Shown in pieces: positions 33,061 to 40,819 of a stretch of DNA of 64,000 nt. How positions within the stretch are numbered: the first letter of the stretch is position 1; each line of letters opens with the position of its first letter. The notes under the pieces are model-generated. The model was not told the DNA's origin, did no database searches, and saw only the letters and a program-made list of their open reading frames with translations. Origin of the DNA: an uncultured Bacteroidales bacterium (GTDB taxonomy: Bacteria; Bacteroidota; Bacteroidia; Bacteroidales; WCHB1-69). The stretch is from contig CAMKLG010000006.1 of the NCBI GenBank assembly GCA_946413585.1, positions 1-64,000 on the forward strand, in the 5' to 3' direction. A program made the translations under genes and the position numbers.

Positions 33061-34056
33061 CTAACAGCCAATAGCCAACAGCTCCAACAGTTCCTCTTTC
33101 GTCGTGTTGTTGAAATACCGTTTCACGTCAATTTCAGCCAATTTCTTTTGCAGTTCTTGCTTGCTAAAAGGCATTCCAACAAGTTGGTTGACAAAGTTTT
33201 GGACATCGTCTTCAGAGAAGAAATCCCCATAAAAACGGATGTCTTGGATAATGCCTTTGCGAATGTCGGCGGTCATTTGGATGGAACCGCCTTTGGTACG
33301 TATCTTGTTGTTTGTCGAATAGTTAGGTGAGTTGCCGTAGTTCCATTCCCAAGTCTCGTATTTCTGTTGGGCCAAATGGTTGACAATGGTCTCTTCCTCA
33401 TCCGTAAGATTCTGCAATTCAGTCATTTGATTCTGCTTCATAATGAAGTCCATCAGGTAATCCTTGAACTGCAAAACGGTCATGGGCTCAGGAAGATGAT
33501 CGGAGATGTTCGTCACGCGGCTGCGCACGGATTTCACTGCCTTGTCGTCGAATTTACTCGGATCGACCTTGAGGGCGTTCGCCACATCCGCCATTTGCGA
33601 CGAAAACAGCAACGTGCCATGTTCCAACACACGGTTTTCGTAAAACATCATGGCATTGCCGGAGATTTTCTTGCCGTCAATCACTAAATCGTTGCGCCCG
33701 GAAAACTCCGCCGGCACGCCCAACGACCGCAGCGCATCCACAATCGGTTGCAGATACTTCAAGAAATCAATCTCTTTGCTGCCAGGCTCGATGTTTTGGA
33801 TAAACGAGAAGTTGAGATTCCCGATGTCGTGGAAGACCGCACCGCCGCCGGTCTGTCTTCTCACTACGTTAACATGGTGACTGTCAACGTATTCTTGGTT
33901 GATTTCCGCGACCGTGTTCTGATGACGACCAATGACAATCGTGTTGTCATTTTGCCACAGCATAAAGATATTGTCTTTGGTTTGCTGCAGCAGATACTCC
34001 TCCGCCGCGAGGTTGTGGTAGGGGGAGGTGCTGTTGAGGGAGATGTATCGGATCAT
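33061..34056 (-). CDS. lplA: Lipoate-protein ligase A
   Basis: A 331-residue enzyme that activates lipoate with ATP and attaches it to the lipoyl domains of 2-oxoacid dehydrogenases and GcvH. Motifs are RRQTGGGAVFHDIGNLNFSF (RRxxGGGAVxHD) and GKKISGNAM with the catalytic Lys, and HGTLLF. The C-terminal accessory domain is present. MIRYISL at 34056 is preferred to the ATG seven codons upstream. The last residues (LLAIGC) are encoded by the intergenic TTGGCTATTGGCTGTTAG repeat. Confidence 0.9.
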   Translation of the reverse strand: MIRYISLNSTSPYHNLAAEEYLLQQTKDNIFMLWQNDNTIVIGRHQNTVAEINQEYVDSHHVNVVRRQTGGGAVFHDIGNLNFSFIQNIEPGSKEIDFLKYLQPIVDALRSLGVPAEFSGRNDLVIDGKKISGNAMMFYENRVLEHGTLLFSSQMADVANALKVDPSKFDDKAVKSVRSRVTNISDHLPEPMTVLQFKDYLMDFIMKQNQMTELQNLTDEEETIVNHLAQQKYETWEWNYGNSPNYSTNNKIRTKGGSIQMTADIRKGIIQDIRFYGDFFSEDDVQNFVNQLVGMPFSKQELQKKLAEIDVKRYFNNTTKEELLELLAIGC

Positions 34057-34072
34057 ATTATTTCTTTTGATA

Positions 34073-34204
34073 TCCACACTGCGCTTGTGTGAGGTTAGTT
34101 TGATTTCGTTCGTTTTGCCTCTTCGGGTTGTTCCTGCCCCACACTGCGCTGCGCTTGTGTGGGGTTACCTGCACTTCGTGCGTTTTGCCTCTTCGAGGCT
34201 GCTC
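34073..34204 (+). repeat. Two tandem copies of the CCCCACACTGC element
   Basis: Copy A (34073-34134) has CCACACTGCGCTTGTGTGAGG, read as arms CCACAC and GTGTGAGG, then GTTCGTTTTGCCTCTTCGGG. Copy B (34137-34204) has CCCCACACTGCGC, CTTGTGTGGGG, then CTTCGTGCG and TTTTGCCTCTTCGAGG. Each copy is two hairpins in a row. Located between lplA and the radical SAM gene. Related elements are at 1042 and 55568. Confidence 0.65.
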
Positions 34205-34206
34205 CT

Positions 34207-35103
34207 TTACCCTCTCAGGTTCAGCCCCGCCATCAGCGTGTCGGGCCGGAAATCCATGACGGAACGCATTTCCCCGGCCATGCAGAAACCGCATTGGTCG
34301 CAGACACCTGCGCTCTTACCTACGCATTCGGGCAGGCGCATGCCGTCGGGCAGTATATAGTTGCACATCCAACAGGCTTTCTCGAATGAGAGGTCTTTCA
34401 TCCGCTTCAGTCCAGAGACAGAGTTCATAATTGGCATACGCTTCTTTTTCTGTTCTATCAGTTTGTCAATCAATTCAATACGATTATCCCAATCCAAAAT
34501 AAGCGGGTCTTCGTCTTTGAAGAAGGCGGGCGTATAGAAGTTGAATGCGATGCTTTTGAAGGTGGGATGCTCTTTCACGAATTGCAGCGTGTCCATCACG
34601 TTTACATAGTTGTTAGAGTCTATGACCATGTTGGCACTCAGAGCTTTATGTCCGCAACTATCGACGTTTTTCACCAATTTGTCGAAGGTGCCTGCGCCGC
34701 GCACCGCGTCGTGGTATTCGTGGATGCCGTCCATGCTAACCCAAATCGAGTTGGCCTTGAGTCCAGCAAAAGGCTGTTGAGCGTTAGTCGTCACTGTAGT
34801 GGTGAAAAAGCCTATTACGTGCGCGAGGTCGATGAGGTCGTTGAGCCGCCGGTCGCCATCGCGCCACAGAGTCGGTTCGCCGCCTTCGAAATCCACGAAA
34901 CGAGAGCCCAACTGGTAGGAGTAGAGCAGTTCCTCGCGGATCTGGTCGTAACTTTTGACGGTCGGATGTTCATGGTCATACACGCTGCAGTGCGAACACG
35001 ACAGGTTGCACTGGTTGGTGATGAACAGCACCGTCTGCAGCGGTTTGCGCCGTTTCAGGAATTTGGTCTGGAAGTACCAATTACCGAGGTAGAAGAGCAT
35101 CAT
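34207..35103 (-). CDS. Radical SAM protein with C-terminal Cys cluster
   Basis: A 298-residue radical SAM enzyme. The SAM-cluster motif CNLSCSHC (Cys 32, 36, 39) and GGEPTLW identify it. The C-terminal 60 residues contain seven cysteines, including CWMC and CDQCGFC, which suggests one or two extra iron-sulfur clusters, as in SPASM/twitch enzymes or enzymes that use auxiliary clusters. The central YHDAVRGAGTFDKLVKNV resembles the HxxxRG segment of peptide-modifying and lipid-radical SAM families. No obvious substrate peptide is beside it. The N-terminus starts with two Met codons. Its promoter lies in a repeat module shared with the gene at 39.2 kb. Confidence 0.8.
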   Translation of the reverse strand: MMLFYLGNWYFQTKFLKRRKPLQTVLFITNQCNLSCSHCSVYDHEHPTVKSYDQIREELLYSYQLGSRFVDFEGGEPTLWRDGDRRLNDLIDLAHVIGFFTTTVTTNAQQPFAGLKANSIWVSMDGIHEYHDAVRGAGTFDKLVKNVDSCGHKALSANMVIDSNNYVNVMDTLQFVKEHPTFKSIAFNFYTPAFFKDEDPLILDWDNRIELIDKLIEQKKKRMPIMNSVSGLKRMKDLSFEKACWMCNYILPDGMRLPECVGKSAGVCDQCGFCMAGEMRSVMDFRPDTLMAGLNLRG

Positions 35104-35124
35104 TTTTTTCTAAAATTTGAGCGG

Positions 35125-35199
35125 CAAAGATAGACTTTTTTCGGGTTAGAAAGACAATGGAGTTGTTTTTTGGACGACAACTAGGACAACTGGGACAAC
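35125..35199 (-). promoter_or_regulatory. Promoter module copy 1 (GTTGTC repeats plus TATCTTTG)
   Basis: Read on the minus strand: three GTTGTC units at 9-bp steps (35199-35176), then CGTCCAAAAAACAAC, a CTTTCTAACCCGAAAA stretch and TATCTTTG (35132-35125). The order and sequence match the plus-strand module at 39130-39206 over about 75 bases. It drives the radical SAM gene. Confidence 0.7.
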
Positions 35200-35222
35200 A
35201 TTAAGGGATTTGAAAATATTTG

Positions 35223-35230
35223 TATCTTTG
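35223..35230 (+). promoter_or_regulatory. Promoter -7 element, TATCTTTGCGGCATGAAA type
   Basis: TATCTTTG at 35223-35230 is followed after four bases by ATGAAA (35235). The same string recurs at 37963 and, with one change, at 35993. Transcription would begin at or next to this ATG, so either the mRNA is leaderless or the real start is the ATG at 35280. Confidence 0.6.
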
Positions 35231-35279
35231 CGGCATGAAATCCACTATCGCATCTGACCAAGCTCAAACACCATCAAAG

Positions 35280-35939
35280 ATGAAATCAAACGAAAAGGAC
35301 AACTGTTTGTATGAGAGCAATTTGCCTATCTCACAATGTTTCTTAGGCATAGTATTGGCAATTGGACTAAGTATGCCTGCATTGTATCTTTCGGCAAACC
35401 CAATTTCCTCATACTTTTTGACAGTAGCGATATTGTCAATTATTGGATGGTCGTTATTTTTGAGGAAAAGTTTCTTTTATCAAGACCACATGGTCATCAC
35501 TTACCCTCTTCGTTTTATCCAGCGCCAAATCCGAATCCAATATGATGAAATCGAGGCTTTCATGTTCAGGGAAACGGGTCTTGAAGGAGAATTTCTTGAC
35601 ATCATCCCTAAAGAAGAAGCGAGTGTCCTAAGAAAACTGTACGTCAAATATTTTTGTTCTTCTATGGTTCGCTCTCGAGACAGGCACAAAAGAATGAGCT
35701 TTTTCTTTTTATTGAAATTTTTGAAGTCAGAAGGCTATTGGATAAAGATAATTGACAGGTCGTATGGTTTCACTACTCTTGAGAAGCGTGTTGAATTAGC
35801 GTTCGGTTCTGGCAATTCCGATTATGTGAGAAAATCACCTTCCGAAAGACGAAAAAGAAGGAAAAAAGACATTATAATAACTATTATCGCAATTTTGATA
35901 GGACTTGCGTTAGGTGTACTCCTCCCAATCCGCCGTTGA
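35280..35939 (+). CDS. Membrane protein of unknown function
   Basis: 219 residues from the ATG at 35280 (an ATG at 35235 would add 15 residues and have almost no leader). Two hydrophobic segments near the N-terminus (LGIVLAIGLSMPALYL and YFLTVAILSIIGWSLFL), a cytosolic or exterior domain with QDHMVITYPLRFIQRQIRI, which looks like the start of a PH-like fold, a basic stretch (SERRKRRKKD) and one C-terminal segment (IIITIIAILIGLALGVLLP). I do not recognise a family. A GTTGTC triple repeat follows ten bases after the stop. Confidence 0.65.
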   Translation: MKSNEKDNCLYESNLPISQCFLGIVLAIGLSMPALYLSANPISSYFLTVAILSIIGWSLFLRKSFFYQDHMVITYPLRFIQRQIRIQYDEIEAFMFRETGLEGEFLDIIPKEEASVLRKLYVKYFCSSMVRSRDRHKRMSFFFLLKFLKSEGYWIKIIDRSYGFTTLEKRVELAFGSGNSDYVRKSPSERRKRRKKDIIITIIAILIGLALGVLLPIRR

Positions 35940-35948
35940 TAACAAAGT

Positions 35949-35972
35949 GTTGTCCTAGTTGTCCCAGTTGTC
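35949..35972 (+). repeat. GTTGTC triple repeat, island copy
   Basis: Three GTTGTC units at 35949, 35958 and 35967, spacers CTA and CCA. It lies after one gene and 20 bases before the next promoter. Confidence 0.8.
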
Positions 35973-35992
35973 TTCCAAAACTGAAAAAATCC

Positions 35993-36000
35993 TATCTTCG
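35993..36000 (+). promoter_or_regulatory. Promoter -7 element, TATCTTCG variant
   Basis: TATCTTCG is followed by CGGC and ATGAAA, the gene start at 36005. The T to C change is the only departure from the motif at 35223 and 37963. Confidence 0.5.
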
Positions 36001-36004
36001 CGGC

Positions 36005-37264
36005 ATGAAATATCGCTGTTACAATTCATTTGTTCTTGCAATGCACCTTTTGCAGCTGCCCGTCATATTGATATGGCCCAGTACAACAACGGCTCAGTCG
36101 GTTAAATTAGCTGTATTCGCCACAGACTCTTTAACGGAAGAGAACGTGACAGATTGTTATGTTTATATCAATGACTCTGTTTTTCACCATTCACTTGATG
36201 GGGCCAATGTCGCATATTTCGTGTTGGATAATGCCAGAGACAACACATACAGAATCAGTGTTCACAAAACCCATTACCATGACAAAATCTTTGACTTAAA
36301 GGTGCCCAAAAACACACTGGATACGACTGTTTATGTCAAAATGAATTACATTTTTTCAGAGCCTCAGTTGCCTATCTTTTTTTTCGACAGTACAAGTACG
36401 TACCCTGACACCAATTTCAACCCTGTTTATACAGAGCCGGTCTTGTGGTTGGGGAAAATTCAGAAAGCCAACGATTTCACTGTACAGATAAATGCCTATT
36501 GTTCCTCTGGAAACAACATACAAGACCCAACACTGTGCGAGCAAAGAATACATTGCGTGAAAAATATGTTGATACAACATGGTGTCGATACTTCAAAAAT
36601 CGAGGTCCTGATGCATCAGTTTGAACCTTATCAAATATTATACCCACAGGAATTCGACCAGTATTTTCATTTCAAGGATATACTGAACGAGGGTTTTATA
36701 CGGAATCTTCCCGCCAGTGAAAAACGTAAAGCGATGAAGTACAACAGCCGCATAACGGTGACGGTTGCCGATGGCCGTTCGTCCACTAAAAGAAGTGTGC
36801 CAACGGCTTTGCATGACGATTCCATCCCCGTGGTCAAAACCGTAAACGAGTTGGCTCATTCTGATGCTAAAAAGGTGATGCTCAGAACGAACAATATTTG
36901 TTTTCAGTTTGTGACTCTGCATTTGGACACTATTGACTATCAAAATCGCGTTTTTTTGGATTCGATCGCGGATTACTTATTGTCACATAATAATGTGAAA
37001 TCTGTTGAAGTTAACATACACCTGTCACTTAAAGAATGGTATGAAGAATACTCCATAAGCAAGTTGTTATATATGTACGAAGAAATTATTTCCTATTTGG
37101 GAAATAAGGGTGTGGACACAACCTATATTACAGGAAAGCAATGCTATGATTACTATCCCATAATCGATTGCAACAAATTGTCAGGTGAAGAATGTCGGAA
37201 ATGTTTCGACAATGATGACTTCAGACTGAACCGGCGGGTGGAATTTGTGATAACCAAACGATGA
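36005..37264 (+). CDS. Exported protein with two OmpA-like segments
   Basis: 419 residues with an N-terminal hydrophobic signal (MKYRCYNSFVLAMHLLQLP). The first part (about 50-115) looks like a carboxypeptidase-regulatory-type beta domain. Then two OmpA-like C-terminal domains appear to follow: one around FTVQINAYCSS, EQRIHCVKNMLIQHGVDTSKIEV and YNSRITVTV (about 160-260), and one at the end with LYMYEEIISYLGNKGVDTTYI and the family-typical end LNRRVEFVITKR. The peptidoglycan-binding Asp and Arg are only partly kept. It may tie the outer membrane to the wall. Start at 36005 is four bases from the -7 element, so the mRNA would be nearly leaderless. Confidence 0.6.
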   Translation: MKYRCYNSFVLAMHLLQLPVILIWPSTTTAQSVKLAVFATDSLTEENVTDCYVYINDSVFHHSLDGANVAYFVLDNARDNTYRISVHKTHYHDKIFDLKVPKNTLDTTVYVKMNYIFSEPQLPIFFFDSTSTYPDTNFNPVYTEPVLWLGKIQKANDFTVQINAYCSSGNNIQDPTLCEQRIHCVKNMLIQHGVDTSKIEVLMHQFEPYQILYPQEFDQYFHFKDILNEGFIRNLPASEKRKAMKYNSRITVTVADGRSSTKRSVPTALHDDSIPVVKTVNELAHSDAKKVMLRTNNICFQFVTLHLDTIDYQNRVFLDSIADYLLSHNNVKSVEVNIHLSLKEWYEEYSISKLLYMYEEIISYLGNKGVDTTYITGKQCYDYYPIIDCNKLSGEECRKCFDNDDFRLNRRVEFVITKR

Positions 37265-37308
37265 TGATAATGTAAAACAAATAAGCAGGCACTAATAATT
37301 GAAGAAAA

Positions 37309-37917
37309 ATGAATCGACTCCCTAAAATTATCGTCCTGTCAATACTGATTGTCATAGGTGTCGTAGGTATAGCTTATGTGGCAATCATGGCGTACATACA
37401 CTATGATGTGTTCGGAAAAAGTCCGTCGTATGAAGGGACCAGACAGAATTTCATCAATAATGAGTTATATTTTCAGAAAACAGAAGATTGTTTTCAGAAA
37501 ATTGTCCAATGCTGTTTACCTGATTCATCGCAGGGTTCTCTTCTTTTCAGTATTCAGGAATCCGGTAACGAGTTTTTGTTTCGTTTGTTCTTTTCTACGG
37601 AAAACGAGACAGAACTTGTATTTCCGATAAGAAATTCAGACATTGAAATAAGCCAAGACCATAAGAAGATATTACAATCAAGGGGAATTGATTATAAATT
37701 AGTGAAAGCACTCTACTCGAATCTGAAAAAAACAAATTGTCGTTCGGTGGAGAAAGATAAACTAAATTCTAACAATGCGATATTTATGACCTTTAAAATA
37801 CTCGATTATTGTTCTATTAATTATTTGTTTTATCCTCAACCTTTTGAAGAAGATTCCATCAAGAGACATATATCCAACACGCCGCTCGGTCAGCGAGTAA
37901 GGATTTATGTCGAATGA
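37309..37917 (+). CDS. Membrane-anchored protein of unknown function
   Basis: 202 residues with one N-terminal membrane segment (about 7-29, IVLSILIVIGVVGIAYVAI). The rest is mixed alpha/beta, rich in Asn, Glu and Phe; Cys pair QCCL. I recognise no family. It follows the OmpA-like protein by 45 bases and could be co-transcribed with it. AT content is clearly higher than in the core genes around it, as expected for recently acquired DNA (by eye). Confidence 0.6.
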   Translation: MNRLPKIIVLSILIVIGVVGIAYVAIMAYIHYDVFGKSPSYEGTRQNFINNELYFQKTEDCFQKIVQCCLPDSSQGSLLFSIQESGNEFLFRLFFSTENETELVFPIRNSDIEISQDHKKILQSRGIDYKLVKALYSNLKKTNCRSVEKDKLNSNNAIFMTFKILDYCSINYLFYPQPFEEDSIKRHISNTPLGQRVRIYVE

Positions 37918-37962
37918 TTCTACAAATGTTTTCTAAGTTGTCTCCCAACCAGAAAAAAATCC

Positions 37963-37970
37963 TATCTTTG
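37963..37970 (+). promoter_or_regulatory. Promoter -7 element, TATCTTTGCGGCATGAAA type
   Basis: TATCTTTG with CGGC and ATGAAA (37975) directly after. A single GTTGTC unit is at 37937. Confidence 0.6.
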
Positions 37971-37974
37971 CGGC

Positions 37975-38037
37975 ATGAAACTCACCGCCAATTCTTTTGA
38001 GATAAGTTCTAACCTTTTCAACAGCCTTGAATCATGA
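37975..38037 (+). CDS. Mini-ORF of 20 codons overlapping the next gene
   Basis: ATGAAACTCACC... reads MKLTANSFEISSNLFNSLES and stops at TGA (38035-38037) inside the ATG of the next gene (ATGA). The ATG is four bases behind the -7 element. It could be a leader peptide that delivers ribosomes to the downstream start. Whether it is translated is unknown. Confidence 0.35.
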   Translation: MKLTANSFEISSNLFNSLES

Positions 38038-38279
38038 GCCGCAAACGGCATAGTACATCCAAGTCGAAGTACCGCAAAAGGACATCGTACGCTCAGAAGC
38101 ATCCTCGGGCTCGGGCCAATAGTGAGCGCCCCTCGCCTCAAGAAGTGGAGAATGAGAAGGGTAGGATAATCTTTATAATCATTTTGATTATCGCCATCGT
38201 TGGCCTATTGTTATACTTGATTCAAGGGGGTGTGCCCGCATACGATTGGTATCCTGGTAGAGCTTTTTACGATAGATAA
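38034..38279 (+). CDS. Small basic single-pass membrane protein
   Basis: 81 residues: a strongly basic first 40 (SRKRHSTSKSKYRKRTSYAQ) and one membrane segment (about 45-65, IIFIIILIIAIVGLLLYLI), ending YDWYPGRAFYDR. Topology by the positive-inside rule places the basic part in the cytoplasm. The family is unknown. The start overlaps a 20-codon mini-ORF by four bases, so translation is probably coupled. A GTTGTC triple repeat follows ten bases after the stop. Confidence 0.6.
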   Translation: MSRKRHSTSKSKYRKRTSYAQKHPRARANSERPSPQEVENEKGRIIFIIILIIAIVGLLLYLIQGGVPAYDWYPGRAFYDR

Positions 38280-38289
38280 CAACTATAAT

Positions 38290-38313
38290 GTTGTCTTAGT
38301 TGTCCAAGTTGTC
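38290..38313 (+). repeat. GTTGTC triple repeat, island copy
   Basis: Units at 38290, 38299 and 38308 with spacers TTA and CAA. No TAnnTTTG element follows it; the next gene starts 22 bases later. Confidence 0.75.
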
Positions 38314-38334
38314 GTTTCCCCAAACAATCCCAAT

Positions 38335-39114
38335 ATGAACAAGCTCCGCATCCTGCTCATCCTTTTCCTCCAAGCGACTTTTGCCGTTTCGCTGAACGGG
38401 CAGAACGGCCCCTGCTTCCGATTCGTTGACACGCTGTATCTGAAAGCGAACGTGTTGCACGTATGGCATGCCACCTGCGTCTGTCCATCCCTGAGTTGCG
38501 TAGTTCGTGACGACTCCGAAAAAGAGATCGCCCTCTCTTTGTTCAGCGGGGAATCGCATTTCCCGGAAGAGGCTATGCCGCCGCTGCTCAACCATACGCT
38601 TGCGGACAGACAGTTCGTCTTGATGCGGAATTATCTCGAAGACAGCCTCTCCAACCGGTTCACCTGGAAGCAGATCCGACATTCGTTGGAAGATGGAATA
38701 CATATTGACACAACGGAGAAGATGGACCATTTCCGCGAGGAAGTGATCATGAAACGCGAGAATCCAGACCATCAGTTTTATGATTCCATCCATGATGTCA
38801 TGATAGAATGGCTTGACAGAATCTTGGAATTTTCCGAAGAGGAGCTAAGCATTGGTAATTTACTTTTCGAAGAGAAAGGGAAACTCAATCCGCGACCCTC
38901 TGACGACGCGCCTATTGACACCATAGTCTGCAACGGCGACACCTATTGTTTGAAGGAGTCCCCCTTCGAATCATGGGGAATCTTGGTGGAAGTACAAAAT
39001 GAGTGCAACTTCTTCAATTACGACACGGCGGAAATGGATCTCCTGCAGCATCACAAATTCAAGAAGATCACATTATTTGTCCCTTTGAAGAAGAAAGAAT
39101 CTGTGCAGGAGTAG
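38335..39114 (+). CDS. Exported protein of unknown function
   Basis: 259 residues with a signal peptide (MNKLRILLILFLQATFAVSLNGQ). The start at 38335 is chosen for the signal peptide; the longer frame covers the repeat. The mature part has paired cysteines (CVCPSLSC) and helices rich in Glu, ending in KKITLFVPLKKKESVQE. No family recognised. It has no promoter of its own directly upstream, so it is probably transcribed with the basic membrane protein. Confidence 0.65.
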   Translation: MNKLRILLILFLQATFAVSLNGQNGPCFRFVDTLYLKANVLHVWHATCVCPSLSCVVRDDSEKEIALSLFSGESHFPEEAMPPLLNHTLADRQFVLMRNYLEDSLSNRFTWKQIRHSLEDGIHIDTTEKMDHFREEVIMKRENPDHQFYDSIHDVMIEWLDRILEFSEEELSIGNLLFEEKGKLNPRPSDDAPIDTIVCNGDTYCLKESPFESWGILVEVQNECNFFNYDTAEMDLLQHHKFKKITLFVPLKKKESVQE

Positions 39115-39129
39115 TTTTCCATAATAATT

Positions 39130-39206
39130 GTTGTCTTTGTTGTCCCAGTTGTCGTCCCAAAAAACAACACTCTTGCCTTTCTAACCCGAAAATAATTGTA
39201 TTTTTG
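39130..39206 (+). promoter_or_regulatory. Promoter module copy 2 (GTTGTC repeats plus TATTTTTG)
   Basis: GTTGTC units at 39130, 39139 and 39148, then CGTCCCAAAAAACAACAC, CTTTCTAACCCGAAAA and TATTTTTG at 39199-39206. This matches the inverted copy at 35125-35199 and drives the AAA-ATPase gene. The two copies point outward and flank the 35.2-39.1 kb genes. Confidence 0.7.
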
Positions 39207-39226
39207 CACCGCAAACCTTACCGTAT

Positions 39227-40771
39227 ATGAAATACCCTATCGGCATACAGACATTCGCGAAAATCAGAGAAGAAAATTTCCTCTATGTTGATAAAACAAA
39301 AGATGTTTATCAATTGGCAAAGGACGGCGGCTACTATTTCATCAGTCGTCCCCGCAGGTTCGGTAAAAGTCTGCTTATCACCACGTTGGAGGCTTACTTC
39401 CAAGGGCGGAAGGAACTGTTCGATGGGTTGGCCATCAGCGAGTTGGAGAAGGAATGGAAGCAATATCCCGTGTTGCATATCGACCTCAACGCAGCAAAAT
39501 ACACAGATCCTCAAGCTCTTGTTTCCATTATTAACAGGCATATCCGGCAATTCGAAAGCATCTATGGCGGAAGTACCGAAGACATGGCTTTGTCAGACCG
39601 CTTCGTGGGAGTTATCCAAAGAGCCTACGAGCAAACAGGGCAGCAGGTGGTCATTCTGGTGGACGAATACGACAAACCACTGTCGGAGGCAATCGGCAAT
39701 GACGAGCTGCAAAACGAATACCGAAAAGTTCTGAAATCGATATATGGCGTGGGCAAGACGATGGATGCTTGTATCCGTTTTGCACTGTTCACAGGCGTAA
39801 CCAAATTCTCGAAAGTGAGCGTATTTAGCGATCTCAACAACCTGAAAGACATATCTTTAGACCATCGATATAATGAGATTTGCGGCGTTACCGAGCAAGA
39901 AATCCGTGCCAATCTCGATGTGCAAGTCGGAGAGATGGCAGAGGCGAACGGGATGAGTAAGGAAGAGTGCTATGAACAGCTGAAAAAACAGTACGACGGC
40001 TACCATTTCAGCAAGAGTGGCGTGGGGATTTACAATCCTTTCAGTCTGCTCAATGCGCTTGACAGTCAAGACTTTGGAGATTACTGGTTCGCATCGGGCA
40101 CCCCCACCTTTTTGGTGGAAACCATGAAGCGTAACCACTACGACCTGGAACGACTCACCTGCGAGGATGCCACTGCCGATCTGTTGGGTAGTCTGGACTC
40201 CATCGACACCAACCCGATACCGTTGGTTTACCAAAGCGGTTACTTAACCATAAAGGGATATGATCCTCGGTTTATGACCTATCGGTTGGGCTTTCCCAAC
40301 GAAGAGGTGGAAAGAGGTTTCTCCCGTTTCTTGTTCAGATATTACACCCCAGCAAGTCAAGGTAGGGACAGCTTCATTAAGGATTTCGTAATGGCGATTG
40401 AGGCTGGACAGATTGAGAAGTTCATGTCTTTATTGGAAACACTTTTCGCCGGACAAGACTACCAATTGGCGGGTGATGCCGAACTTTACTTCCACAACGC
40501 AGTGGCGCTCATATTCAAGATGGTGGGCTTCTACACTGACACCGAGCGGCACACCAGTGACGGTCGCATGGACATGGTGGTGCAAACCGCCGACTATATC
40601 TACCTTTTCGAGTTCAAGTTGGACAAATCCGCCGACGAGGCGTTGGCCCAGATTGAAGAGAAGCAGTACGCCGCGCCGTTCGCCCAAGATCCGCGCAAAC
40701 TCTACAAAATCGGGGTGAACTTATCCTCCGAAACCCGTCGGATCGAGAGTTGGAAAGTGGTGGAACGGTAA
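39227..40771 (+). CDS. AAA-ATPase-like protein with PD-(D/E)XK nuclease domain
   Basis: A 514-residue protein of a very common Bacteroidetes family (AAA-ATPase_like plus DUF1703). N-terminal MKYPIGIQTFAKIREENFLYVDKT (parts YPIGIQTF and YVDKT), the P-loop-like RPRRFGKSLL, Walker B ILVDEYDKPL, and at the C-terminus GRMDMVV...YLFEFKLDK, the PD-(D/E)XK nuclease signature. Physiological function is unknown; many copies per genome and high variability suggest a role in genome conflict or mobile elements. Length is complete. Confidence 0.85.
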   Translation: MKYPIGIQTFAKIREENFLYVDKTKDVYQLAKDGGYYFISRPRRFGKSLLITTLEAYFQGRKELFDGLAISELEKEWKQYPVLHIDLNAAKYTDPQALVSIINRHIRQFESIYGGSTEDMALSDRFVGVIQRAYEQTGQQVVILVDEYDKPLSEAIGNDELQNEYRKVLKSIYGVGKTMDACIRFALFTGVTKFSKVSVFSDLNNLKDISLDHRYNEICGVTEQEIRANLDVQVGEMAEANGMSKEECYEQLKKQYDGYHFSKSGVGIYNPFSLLNALDSQDFGDYWFASGTPTFLVETMKRNHYDLERLTCEDATADLLGSLDSIDTNPIPLVYQSGYLTIKGYDPRFMTYRLGFPNEEVERGFSRFLFRYYTPASQGRDSFIKDFVMAIEAGQIEKFMSLLETLFAGQDYQLAGDAELYFHNAVALIFKMVGFYTDTERHTSDGRMDMVVQTADYIYLFEFKLDKSADEALAQIEEKQYAAPFAQDPRKLYKIGVNLSSETRRIESWKVVER

Positions 40772-40778
40772 ATGCCCT

Positions 40779-40786
40779 TATCTTTG
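40779..40786 (+). promoter_or_regulatory. Promoter -7 element of the 40.8 kb lipoprotein gene
   Basis: TATCTTTG followed by CGCC and an ATG (40791) that opens a seven-codon frame MIFSKTE ending TAA at 40814; the real gene starts six bases later. Confidence 0.6.
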
Positions 40787-40819
40787 CGCCATGATATTCT
40801 CCAAAACTGAATAATACAA

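Noticed and set aside
36361-37920. Integron attC sites at the GTTGTC repeats
   Set aside because: No RYYYAAC / GTTRRRY pair with the usual palindromic inside was found and no integrase is in the window.
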